DNA of 64,000 bases from Cristatella mucedo. Lineage: Eukaryota > Bryozoa > Phylactolaemata > Cristatellidae. Where the stretch lies: the NCBI GenBank assembly GCA_009760855.2, contig WPIO01000044.1, positions 899,501-963,500 on the forward strand. Direction: 5' to 3'. Each line of letters opens with the position of its first letter. Within the stretch, counting starts at the first letter, position 1. Shown here in pieces: positions 1 to 32,902 of the stretch. The translations under genes and the position numbers were made by a program. Under the pieces are notes generated by a model. The model had not been told where the DNA came from. It saw nothing but the letters and a program-made list of their open reading frames with translations, and did no database searches.

Positions 1-22954
<22,954 letters not shown>

Positions 22955-23100
22955 GCTGGCGATGGGTCCGCAAGAAGGTCAATGCCAAACGCGTGTCAAG
23001 GCTGTCTCGTGGAAGAGCGCTACGGCCAGCCCGTGATGTCTATGACCCAAAGCCATTCGACTCCTAAGACGTGAGTATAGTCCACAATCCTTAATCGCGG

Positions 23101-23931
23101 TCGCTCTGACTAGAAAATATTTAGGCGAATATAGGCTTATTAAGTTATGAACTTACATATGAAATGAGAAAATTGGTTTATACGTCCTTTACAGATCAGC
23201 TAACTTGGTGAGAGACCCTGAGTTTAATAGACGCATTTTCGGGAAAAAGCGGCCTATTGATACGTAGGCAGTTTTCGATCGAATAGTTTGAGCCAACAGC
23301 TGAAGACGTGTACTCTACGGAGCTGCTACCGCTGGTAGGTCACAGTCTTTGCCCGCTACATCTGCAGCGGTTGGCAGAGATGTAAAAGTGTTCTAAACAC
23401 TTAACCAATACTGCTTCAGCGTTGTCGCGTAGGCACATTATCCTTCAACATAAGACACAATTTGATATCTCAAGAAAACGCTAGGGTTTGCGGGAATTCT
23501 CGCGCGCTCTTTAGACCTTTCGTTAAAACGGCTGAATTTGGGCTTCCGCCAGCGCAATTGTGAGCTCGGTCACGTAGGCGTCAAACAAGTTTACATACAA
23601 ATGTTTACCTTTGAAAAGTAAATAAGAAAATTGGAAAATGTTATGTCCTACCAAATGTTTGAATATGTTTAACCTTGACCCAACAAGCAAGTTCAAGCAG
23701 GCGCCTTTCAAAACAAAACGAGGTACGTTTAGCTACATGACCATAAGAACGGTAGTCTCAAGAGCTCAAATCAGCAGAGACTGAGGAAGGATCATACCTC
23801 ACTAAAGGCAACCATTTTTATTCGGTGCTCAATCCCATACCACGGTTGATGGTATCCAGTCTCTCTTTATTTTGAAATTGTCGCAGCATCTGGAGGACAT
23901 ACAGTCACCATCGGCCATTAAGCTGTGAACG
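23101..23931. other. intergenic upstream of NSUN2, nothing recognised
   Basis: AT-rich, short frames only. Confidence 0.4.
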
Positions 23932-24396
23932 CAGATCTACTCCCCCACCAAGCTAAGCATCGTCCCACCCGCTTTTCGGAATCCAACAGTTTACCAATAC
24001 CTCGTACAAACCTCCAATCCTTTGGAGACCGTGCATTTAGTTCGTATGCTCCCAAAGCCTGAAACTCCCTCCCGACTTGCGTCAGTACATCCCCTGACTT
24101 GACCACATTTAAAAAGAACTTAAACACACATACCTATTTAGGACAGCATTTAGTGGGTCCCTATGATTCGTCCTTATTGTGCTTATGCCCGCTGACACTG
24201 TGCATGCTGCCACTAACCACATTTGCATGCTGACCCTGTGCATGTCACCCCTAACCATGTTATTCATGTTGTTTGTTTGTCAGGTATGATATCATTCACC
24301 ATTCAATTGCATTTCCCTTTGCAGAAATGTAAAGCGCCTAGAAAGTGATTGAGTTCTCTGAGGGCGCTTTATCAAGTGTATTATTATTATTATTAT
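23932..24396 (+). mobile_element. LINE-A 3' fragment
   Basis: From the QIYSPTKLSIVPPAF-equivalent region of the RT C-terminus through the stop, 3' region, hairpin and (ATT)n to 24396. Confidence 0.92.
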
Positions 24397-25044
24397 AACG
24401 CGTGACTAGTCCTGCAGCGAGCACCTTTCTGCTTGTCCAACAGCCTGTGTGGACGCTAGCCACTCTCTGGCTCTCTCCCTTTTCTTTTACTCTCTTATCT
24501 ACTGGCGCTCCGGAGCTGCTTACGCGACGGCTACTACCGCTACATCCGTGTGTACGCTCTCTCGCTTGTGTTGTCTGCATATGGTACAATACAGCCGTTG
24601 TCAACAGTACCGCAACTCGCTTGTGGGGAAAGGGGCTTCTTTCTTCTACTTCTGCCGCCATCGTGAGCCCCTACAGAGCTATGTACGACACTTGGAAAAC
24701 TGCTGAGACACACAGCATCCATTCGAGTTCGACATGAATCGAAGATTTGTTAGATTCATAGATTACGCAAGCTTTTCAAATTCATTAAAAATCAACAGTT
24801 CAAAATAGTGTCTTTCACTCCAAAGTAAAAGCTGAGTTTAGACAAAAGATTGAACTGCATTTTGACGTGACGACGTGCTGGAACTCCATCCCAACGATTT
24901 TAAAACCACTGTTAAAGACAAAAGTCGCCATCTGCGAGACACCAACCGAATTCAAGGCGCTGAAAACGATTGACATTTTGAGACTCTCAAATCTCTCCTG
25001 GAGGCAATGGAGCCAGTGAAACTTACTGTTGAGAATCCAACTCA
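24397..25044. other. unclassified; carries a segment shared with about 38.7-38.8 kb
   Basis: CAACTCGCTTGTGGGG... and CGCCGCCATCGTGAGCCCC at 24610-24675 recur with few changes at 38738-38800. Possibly part of a dispersed element. No coding pattern. Confidence 0.35.
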
Positions 25045-25530
25045 AGAATGTAATGTAATGTATCTCCGTTTGTAACTCCACAAAGCCATAAAGACTTTGT
25101 ACGTGTTATGCAGAAAGGTTTTGTGTAGCGCACTCGTAGCCTAAGCGGCTTTTGGTACGCATTTGGTAGCCAGCAGACTTCTTCTCACTCAACAAAGAGA
25201 AAGTGGGAAGCATAATAGAATCAGGAGAGCAGTCGAGGTAGCGAATAGCATGAAAGTACCAGCTCATGACCTCTGAAAAGGATGAGCCATAGTCGGCAGC
25301 AGGAGAATAGTTGTCGTTGTGTAAGAATTGCGGAAACGAGTTCCACAGTCTAGGACCTGCAGAGCTAAAGCTTCTGTCGCTCACGATCTTTAAGCGGAGG
25401 AATGGAGCAGCTAATGTATGGTCCATACAGGACCCGAGGGCACGAGAAGGCTGAAAGTGGTGCAGCTGTTCAGCGAGGTACGGATGAGCCAAGCCGTGGC
25501 GGGCCTTGTGGGTCAGCGTAAGAACTCTCA
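25045..25530 (-). mobile_element. LINE-B 3' fragment
   Basis: Tail AATGTAATGTAATGTATCTCC at the left. On the minus strand LTLTHKARHGLAHPYLAEQL, DRSFSSAGPRLWNSFPQFL. 5'-truncated near 25530. Confidence 0.9.
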
Positions 25531-25640
25531 GAGAAGACACGACGTTGATGAGTGCTGACACAATTTCAGAATTCAAGTTCAACAAGCTCTCCAACCTGAA
25601 TAAGGACATAAGTACCAAACTCATGCACAATTTGAAGTTT

Positions 25641-26064
25641 AATAATAATAATAATAAATTAGATAAAGCGCCCTCAGATAACTCAAATCTCTTTCTAGGC
25701 ACTTTACATTAGCAGCAAAGGAAGCCGATGAAATGGTTAGTGGTAACATGCTCAATAAACAACAGGAATAACATGGTTAGGAGTGACATGCACATGGTCA
25801 GCATGCAAGTATGGTTAGTGACAGCATGCACAGTGTCATCACGCATAAACACATGAAGATTAAGTTCTCTTGGGGCGCTATATAAATGAATTTTATTTTT
25901 TTTTTCATCGCAGGGACCCACTAAATGCTGCGATAAATAGATGCGTTTTTGGTTTCTTTTTAAATGTGGACAAGTCAGGAGATGTAGCGGTGGAAGTCGG
26001 GAGTGAGTTCCGGGGTTTGAGAGCATGCGAACTAAAGGCACGGTGTCCAAAGGATTTGAGGTTT
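25641..26064 (-). mobile_element. LINE-A 3' fragment carrying a tiny SINE-1-tail insertion
   Basis: (AAT)n and hairpin at the left, LINE-A 3' region to about 26064. Bases 25859-25905 interrupt it with a SINE-1 3' tail. It faces the next LINE-A head to head. Confidence 0.85.
25859..25905 (+). mobile_element. SINE-1 3' tail alone (47 bp)
   Basis: TTAAGTTCTCTTGGGGCGCT then ATATAAATGAATTTTATTTT and a T run, matching only the last part of SINE-1, inserted into LINE-A with loss of a few host bases. Confidence 0.7.
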
Positions 26065-26086
26065 TTAATTACGAAGAGTGTAGTTC

Positions 26087-26404
26087 AGAACATCCCCTGA
26101 CTTGACCATATTTAAAAAGAACTTAAACACACATACCTATTTAGGACAGCATTTAGTGGGTCCCTATGATTCGTCCTTCATGTGCTTATGCGTGCTGACA
26201 CTGTGCATGCTGCCACCAACCACATTTGCATGCTGACCCTGTGCATGTCACCCCTAACCATTTTTATTCATGTTGTTTATCAAGCATGATATAACTCACC
26301 ATTCAATCGCGTTTCTCTTTGCAGCAAATGTAAACCGCCTAGAAAGAGATTGAGTTCTCTGAGGGCGCTTTATCAAGTGCATTATTACTATTATTGTTAT
26401 TATA
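26087..26404 (+). mobile_element. LINE-A 3' fragment, head to head with the preceding one
   Basis: Starts at AACATCCCCTGACTTGACCA (end of ORF2), then the 3' region, hairpin and ATT-rich tail. Confidence 0.88.
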
Positions 26405-26574
26405 GTTAAACACTTAGATTACTTCGCATGCACTGAGCAATACATAATTACCTGCTGTAAGACGCGACCTCAGGATCCGGGTCGTGAGGTCCGAGCACCC
26501 TGCTCCTAGACTAAGACCCAGGGATTAGAGGTCGCTGCTCTGGGGAGTTTTCTATAGCGCGCTCAAAGCTTTCC

Positions 26575-26638
26575 GTTTTTACACGGTTTAGTTTTTACAC
26601 GGTTTAGTTTTTACACGGTTTAGTTTTTACACGGTAGA
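26575..26638. repeat. 16-bp tandem repeat, four copies
   Basis: Unit GTTTTTACACGGTTTA: three exact copies and a fourth ending in GTAGA. Confidence 0.97.
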
Positions 26639-28772
26639 CTTCATTCCTTGCATGAAAGAAAAAAGTGAGGAGCGCAGCCAGGAAGGACAATGAGGAAAGT
26701 CGGAGAATTGAAGTCGCCGCCGGGTAGGACGGATGCTGAAGCGCCAGAGGCAGCAGCAAGGAGGGCAGCACTGTTTCTTTTGTATTATGACCACTGAATT
26801 TAGTCTCACAGTCTCGGAACCGCCGGGCAAAGAATTCCGTCGCCATCAAAATTTAAGGGAAAGAAATTGAAGCAAACGTATTGTCCTAGGTTGATCTGAG
26901 GCGCGGGTCTGAAACTGCTGCAGAAGTACGCATGCAAGAGCTACGAAGGAATGGAGGGCCTTGTGGTTAGATGAATAATTTTTACGCTACGTCCGCCGAT
27001 CGAAATGGCAGCCGCCGAAGCTCGTTAAACTTTCACTTGAAGACGTGACTGTGTTTCTTTTTTCTACGACCAACGTAGCGGCTAATGTAGCGCAGGCTGT
27101 ACAATCTTGATAGCTGTTCTCAATAGGCATGCCATTACTGAGTTACAGAAACGCAGCCCAGAGGCAAACATGGTGGTAGCTCGGTCTTTAATAATCAATT
27201 GCTTTAGGAAGCTTACAATTGTTATTTTTAGTGGAAATAAACACCAGCTGAGGAAGCGGTCTTCTGAATGAGTGTTTCAATTAAAAGGTTGTCGAGTGGA
27301 ACATTCAAATTATGAGTACTCAATGATTGTGCTCATCACCATGCCTACAGGGGGATTGAATGAATACTTGAACTGACCCCAGACTGTGCACTTGTTTTTG
27401 CTGGCGCCGCGGTTTAAGCGGAAAAGCGTCAGTGCCATTGGTATAAAAGCCAGCGCCACCCACGTTGCCAAGTTGCTGGTGGGTTTTCCTTAAACATATG
27501 TCAGATTGGCCGACGAGTGATTTTCGGAAAACTGACAGAAAACCGGCCGTGTAAACGTGACTCGAGTCTATCTTGCCAGTAAAGGGGGCGTCTTTGGGTG
27601 TTCGTAGTTGCAGCAATTGGGAATACAGCAAAACGTACTCAAGTGAATGCTCAAGCGTGCGAATTGTCTGCTCACATAGTTTCTGTTGTTTTTTATGCAT
27701 TTACAGCCACCGCACTAGACATTTGGCTGTTGGTGCAGCTTTAAAAAAGCTGCATCTAAATTGGCTCTCAGACGAATACCGCACCGATTAAGCACGCCGC
27801 AACAAAACACGCTCGACGGAACGTTCCGGCGCAAACCCGCACGCCCACGAAGGCCCCAGAGGTATATTTCTGGTGTCTGGAGGTTAATCCAGAGAACGTT
27901 TCATCCACGGACGACTAATTCAGAATCATATTTAAACTGGTTAATATTAATTGTTGGAAGGACTGCAATGGAAAAAATGATGAAACAAATACCTTTAACG
28001 GCCGTTTAGTTTTTCTCTTCAGCGTGAACGGTCAGTGGATGAATCGTCTGTGGATGAATCGTCCTAGAACCACATCCTTGACTGCGCCCTCACTCTTCTA
28101 CCAGCGAATCCCTTTAATCATTGATGAATACTTACCTTTCGTGAGTTTGACAGCCTTTGGATAGCTTACTTCTCATTGATTGTAGGCGATGTGATCAGGC
28201 CTCTTGCCGACATTTGCACTATCTACATAGTACACGCTCTCACCAGCTGTACAGCCAATTCCTCTTGGCACTCGTCGGTCGTTTTTATTCGCATCCACAA
28301 CAAAGGACCCAGGAATAATAATCCATCCGAGGCCGAGGTCGTACACAGACAACTAAGGGCAGCCGCCCAGATCGGAGGCCATAATTCGGTTGCTGGTCCG
28401 CAAGCACATATCAAAGGGCTATAAGATAGCCGCCGCATGAACATCAAGCCACAAAAAGTCACACTGGCTAAGTCCAAAGGGAAGCCCCCACTAGGGAAGC
28501 TTAAAGCACTAGTCGGCTTGGTGCGGTTGTACGGGCAGCCATTGGCTTCTCCCGAAACCCGGCAATAAGCCACATGACAAACATGCATAGAGGTCAGTGG
28601 TCATGGCGATGTACATATATGATGTATATCTATGGCACGTACCCTCTCTGTGAGGTCGAAGGGTAGCGGCACCTGAGCTATCCATCCCATCATGCTTCAC
28701 CGCCACTTGGTTGTCTCCGGTTCCCGGTTCGGCCTAGATTGAGCACCCACCCGGAAACGCTAGGCGCTAGAA
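26639..28772. other. intergenic upstream of the myosin light chain gene
   Basis: No gene recognised. The minus frame at 27320-27700 (126 codons) has no family pattern. Only the weak TATA candidate is reported separately. Confidence 0.4.
27433..27450 (+). promoter_or_regulatory. possible core promoter: inverted CCAAT box and TATAAAAG
   Basis: GCCATTGG (CCAAT on the other strand) is followed closely by TATAAAAG at 27442-27449, about 1.3 kb upstream of the myosin light chain ATG and on its strand. Such matches also arise by chance, and no transcript links the two. Confidence 0.2.
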
Positions 28773-28775
28773 ATG
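28773..28775 (+). CDS. myosin ELC exon 1 coding part: ATG only
   Basis: AAATG is followed directly by the donor GTGAGTC. The next exon starts in phase 0 with TCC AAA GAC. A first coding exon that ends at the initiator codon also occurs in calmodulin-family genes. Confidence 0.8.
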
Positions 28776-29536
28776 GTGAGTCTCTCGGTGCTTGCAGCGT
28801 TGGTACTTTATTTCTGTTTGTGTATACGTGTCCTGTGGCTAATGTAATAAGGGTGTACGGCTTTCTATTCGCTCAGTCCAAAGACAAACTCACCGACGAA
28901 CAGATGACCGGTGAGTGGGCTTGCTGCCTTCCTGGCATCATCGTCTAGCTTGATTTATCGCTTCTAACGCACCTACATCTCAAGTGCTATTTGACTCGCG
29001 TAGTGCGCGCGTGAGACTTGCTTGAACGCCGCGATACCGGCTCGCGATCCCGCCGCGATCGGTTCCGCGATTGCGTCGACGCTTACTTGCCGGCCACCTG
29101 TTAGCCGCTCCCCGTAACACTCCCGCCCGCGTTCAGAGCTGCAGGAAGTGTTCGGCATATTCGATATCCGAGGTGACCAGAAGATCAGCGCGAATCAAAT
29201 AGGAGAGGTGCTGCGAGCTTGTGGGCTGAATCCCTCCGAGCATGAGTGGAAGAAGTACATGGGCTCCGAACCAGGTAGGCGGCCATCGTCGCTTGCCGGC
29301 TCCGTTGAGCGCCAGGGGTCGGATAATCCACGGAAGCGGCTCTGTTCCATGAAGCCGCGCTGCTCCTCGGTACCGAGCCTCGCGACTGGGCTCGCTTGTG
29401 TGCGTGCGTCTGGACTACCAATCCCCCACGGCCCCTTTGACTCATTTGTTGGCCTCGTTTAGCTGACCTCGGTCCCTGGCTAAGTGTAGTTGAACCGGCC
29501 ACTAGTGGCATCGCCAGCAGATCGATAGCTCTCTGA

Positions 29537-29592
<56 letters not shown>

Positions 29593-30600
29593 ATAAACGA
29601 CTCGACTTCAACACGTTCCTGCCTATCTACCAAACTGTTGCGAAGATCAAAGTGACGTCGACTCCAGAAGACTTCATCGAAGGATTTCGGGTTTTCGACA
29701 ACGAGCAGAACGGCTTCATTGGAACTGCAGAGCTCAGGCACCTGCTTACCAACCTTGGTACGGCCAAGCTGTGCGCAGCCTCGCTCGCGATGCTTGCCTA
29801 TCGCTTTCAGCGATTTTGTGTGAATAGCAGAGTATTTTCGTGCCGCAGTCGAACTTAAGGTGAGCGTTCGGTCCGTATCTCAGCAACTACTCTTTTCTGC
29901 GTTCATGGTGAGGCTAAAAGCAAGGCTGCACTATCGCTTGGTTTTCTGGCAGTTGAACTACTGTTAGTTGGAACCAGGTACGAATCGGAAGCGAAAAGGG
30001 TATGCTAACATTTTCTTGTGGGGCGGTTCTAGCTGAAAGAAGCATAGCTGTCGTCAGTAGTAGAGCGACAGCTACGCTAGAGCGTCCTGTGAGCTACCAC
30101 TGAGGAATATTTTTTTTCTCTCGTCGGCATCGTTTACCTCGCTTAATAGTTTCGTTTGTTGCACATCATTTGCTCACTTATTTTTGGCAGTTAAGTATAA
30201 TAATAATAATAATAGTAATTCACTTGATAAAGCGCCCTCAGAGAACTTAATCTCTCTCTAGGCGCTTTACATTTGCTGTGTATGAGTTGTATAGCCATTG
30301 CTGCAGTTCTTATGGCCGCCTGTACTCGTTTTCATTGTATGACTACCGCAAGGGTAGCAATTAGTCGCACCATGTCAACCTTAGCTGGATGATTGCATGC
30401 GCTAGCCGTTCGAGCTAGCCGTTCGAGCTACGAGCGTGTGGTTGAAGTAGATTTGAAGGCCGATGGTGCATGTTGTGTAGGCTTTTTGTTTGACCTCTAT
30501 ACTAGATTAGTTTTTGCATGAAGCTACCTTGCTTTTGTCTCCCGGCTCCAGGGCAGGCTGTTCTCGTATGTTTGTTCTTGGTCATATGTCTATTATTATG

Positions 30601-30651
<51 letters not shown>

Positions 30652-30698
30652 CATACATACATATATATATTATATTTATATTATGTAGTATTAGCTAT

Positions 30699-30788
<90 letters not shown>

Positions 30789-31336
30789 TCTCTGTGTCTC
30801 TTATCACTGACACTGAACTACTGAACTCCTCATCCAGCCGCCCCAATAGTAGTAAGGTACTTACCCTTCAGTACCTCATTCGCTGTTACTGCTCACCGAG
30901 ACAAGAGTCCGTCGCAGTGACAGATTCCTTGTTGCTCGTCAGGCGGCCCACGACCACCGCACGAGATAGGCTATGGTCAAACACGTGCCGTTTACGTGTC
31001 GTACCGTGACTGTATAATGTGTGAGTGTGGTGCCATGCAACTGTCACGGCCTATGCTTTAATAAAGCACTGCCGCTGACCGTGAGCGCGATGTGTTGCCA
31101 GGAGAAAGAATGACCGAGGAAGAATGCGAGCTGCTACTTCAGGGCTATGAAGATGCGCAGGGCAATGTCAACTATGAGGGTAGGTGGCGGCACGTGACCG
31201 GCACGTGAGGGCCTGCCGGTATTCCCTTCTGTGCTCAGAATAATGTGCACTGTGATGGCAGTACCGAAATGATTTCACCTTTGCAGAACTCGTCAGAGGA
31301 GTTGTGTACAATCAGAAGAAAGGAGACAAATCCTGA
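28773..31336 (+). CDS. myosin essential (alkali) light chain, complete, six coding exons
   Basis: EF-hand-fold light chain that stabilises the lever arm of a class II myosin by wrapping its first IQ motif. Exons: 28773-28775 (ATG only), 28877-28910, 29137-29274, 29593-29757, 31102-31179, 31287-31336. After the phase-0 first intron every intron is phase 1, and the joined frame is exactly 155 codons plus TGA. Family blocks: [102 protein letters not shown]. The FLP.Y..V and LRHLL..LGE..T.EE blocks separate it from calmodulin. The EF loops lack full calcium ligands, as is normal for essential chains. A short KKGDKS tail is unusual. Non-muscle versus muscle type is undecided. Introns carry a (TC)n tract, (TA)n and (TG)n repeats and a LINE-A tail. 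Confidence 0.9.
28877..28910 (+). CDS. myosin ELC exon 2
   Basis: 34 bp encoding [11 protein letters not shown] plus one base. Acceptor ...ttcgctcag, donor GTGAGT. Confidence 0.85.
29137..29274 (+). CDS. myosin ELC exon 3 (first EF-hand)
   Basis: 138 bp: E completed at the junction, [20 protein letters not shown] through MGSEP plus one base. Acceptor ...cgcgttcag, donor GTAGGC. Confidence 0.92.
29540..29592 (+). repeat. (TC)n microsatellite serving as polypyrimidine tract of myosin ELC intron 3
   Basis: About 25 TC repeats end directly in the acceptor AG at 29591-29592, immediately before exon 4. Confidence 0.95.
29593..29757 (+). CDS. myosin ELC exon 4 (linker and third EF-hand)
   Basis: 165 bp: D completed at the junction, [17 protein letters not shown] ... 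[10 protein letters not shown] plus one base. The acceptor AG ends a (TC)n microsatellite. Donor GTACGG. Confidence 0.93.
30197..30279 (-). mobile_element. LINE-A 3' terminal hairpin and tail only (83 bp), in myosin ELC intron 4
   Basis: (AAT)n, CACTTGATAAAGCGCCCTCA, GAGAACTTAATCTCTCTCTA, GGCGCTTTACATTTGCTG, then unrelated sequence. An extreme 5' truncation. Confidence 0.85.
30607..30790. repeat. (TA)n and long (TG)n microsatellites in myosin ELC intron 4
   Basis: (TA)n about 30607-30646, TACA and TA mixture, then (TG)n about 30705-30787. Confidence 0.97.
31102..31179 (+). CDS. myosin ELC exon 5
   Basis: 78 bp: [26 protein letters not shown] plus one base. Acceptor ...tgtgttgccag, donor GTAGGT. 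Confidence 0.93.
31287..31336 (+). CDS. myosin ELC exon 6 and stop
   Basis: E completed at the junction, [18 protein letters not shown] at 31334-31336. Acceptor ...acctttgcag. Confidence 0.9.
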
Positions 31337-31845
31337 ACTGGTGGTGCTGACTCGAGTTTCTCTGGCTGCCGTGTGCCTGCCGTATATCTATTCTAGTTGG
31401 TCTTTATAACCTTATCTGAGCCGGCATAGGAAGACTGTCTAATGGCAGCCCAGTCCAGATATTGCACACTGGTCTGGTCGCAGGTTGCGTTATTTGCTTT
31501 GCAGAATTGCATCCTGCCTAACAGGTGACTTTGGTGTGTCTTTGTCACTGTGGCAGTTACAGCTGCTTGTGTAGTTTCATGCTGGTGCTTCTTTCCAATT
31601 GTGGTCTTCTAGTCGCTGCCACGTAGGTGGATTTCCGGAGTCGTCTGATAAAGGTAGTCAGTGCTCAACCGAGCATTCACACATTAGTCTGCTGGTGGAC
31701 AGTCATTGAAAGGCATGTGCATGCAGTAATAAGCAAGTCACGAATTAAGCTGTGTGCCGGGCAGGGCAGAGCCGCACCGTCGTTGCGGTAGGTTCTGCTG
31801 AATTTTGGAAGCCAGTGCTAAATAAAGCTCGCCGGCATGCCTGAC
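31337..31845 (+). other. probable 3' UTR of the myosin ELC gene with an AATAAA at 31821
   Basis: A non-coding stretch follows the stop. The first canonical poly(A) signal after it is AATAAA at 31821-31826. The cleavage site is inferred only. Confidence 0.4.
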
Positions 31846-32651
31846 TTGGAGTGTTTCAGTTCTGTTTGGATTGCCGAGGCCGGCCATGCTACTGTGGAGG
31901 GTTCTGCCCAACGCCATTATAGAATAAGAACGAGTTTTGAGAACCTCCAGTGCTGGCAATGTATAGAAGACCTCAAGTTCGAAGGGGACCCCAGGCGTTT
32001 GACAAAATGTGACATCTAGAGCACCAGAAGCTAACATGAGCATGTAGACGTCATACTATCGTACTAGACAAGAGATACAGAGAAATGTTTATTATATAAT
32101 GTGCATCGTTTGGCCTTACAGAACTGCTAGTACGAGGTTTTCGTGCCTGTTAGTAATCGGGCATGCAGAGATACTGGTTCCCCGGCTCATAAAGCCAACA
32201 CTTGTGTTAGATTCGCAGTAATGAGTAGACAGCCTCAGCTGTCCCGAGGGAGATTTTTGCACATCATTCCCGGTCCAACTCATCGGAGATGCTGGCCGAC
32301 AGTACTCGGGACCTGCAACCATTTCGTGCTAGTAAAACTGGACGTATTAGATGACTGTTGAATGACACGATCTGAACTTCGCTAGCTTGATTTTTTGTCA
32401 AACGAACGAAGCAAAGATGCTGCCACGGTGGTGAGTTTTACCAACGTGTTTTCCCTCAAATTTGTAGCTACATCGCTTTCGATCTTAAACATACAATTAT
32501 CCTAGACGGGAGTTATAGCAAGTTAGCTCACTCCGTCTAATTTCATTTATAAGTAACTAAGTTCGAGCCTTTTTAAGATTGAAGCCGGTGTTCAAGATTT
32601 CGGGCTTTAGACGCCAGTTGGCAATCGTATTAGTCAAGCCGGTCCATGTAG

Positions 32652-32778
32652 CTGGTTTGGTCCAGCAGTTAAGGTGATCGAGGTCTGGCTGAGGTTGTGG
32701 GCTCGAGCCCCGAGGCACATGTGAAGCACCTGAATAGAGATTGTCCTCTTAGGGCACAATATAAATAAATTACATTAT
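32652..32778 (+). mobile_element. SINE-1
   Basis: Plus orientation: GCTGGTTTGGTCCAGCAGTT (A-box-like), GGGCTCGAGCCCCGAGGCAC (B box), GAAGCACCTGAATAGAGATT..CCTCTTAGGGCACAATATAA. Confidence 0.88.
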
Positions 32779-32902
32779 GCATTTTTGATACCTCACCTAG
32801 ACTTCGGTAACTTACTACTTGCAGATCTTCCTGCTTGTGCCATAAGACGTCTACAGTCGGTGCAATCTCTGCAGCTGGGCTTGTCTGTCGTGAACCTCAA
32901 TA
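32779..32902 (+). mobile_element. LINE-A fragment, left part of a copy split by Tigger
   Basis: Aligns to LINE-A from the HAFVTSRLDFCN region through the VQNSAARLVCRE-equivalent codons up to CGTGAACCTCAA, then TA and Tigger. Confidence 0.85.
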
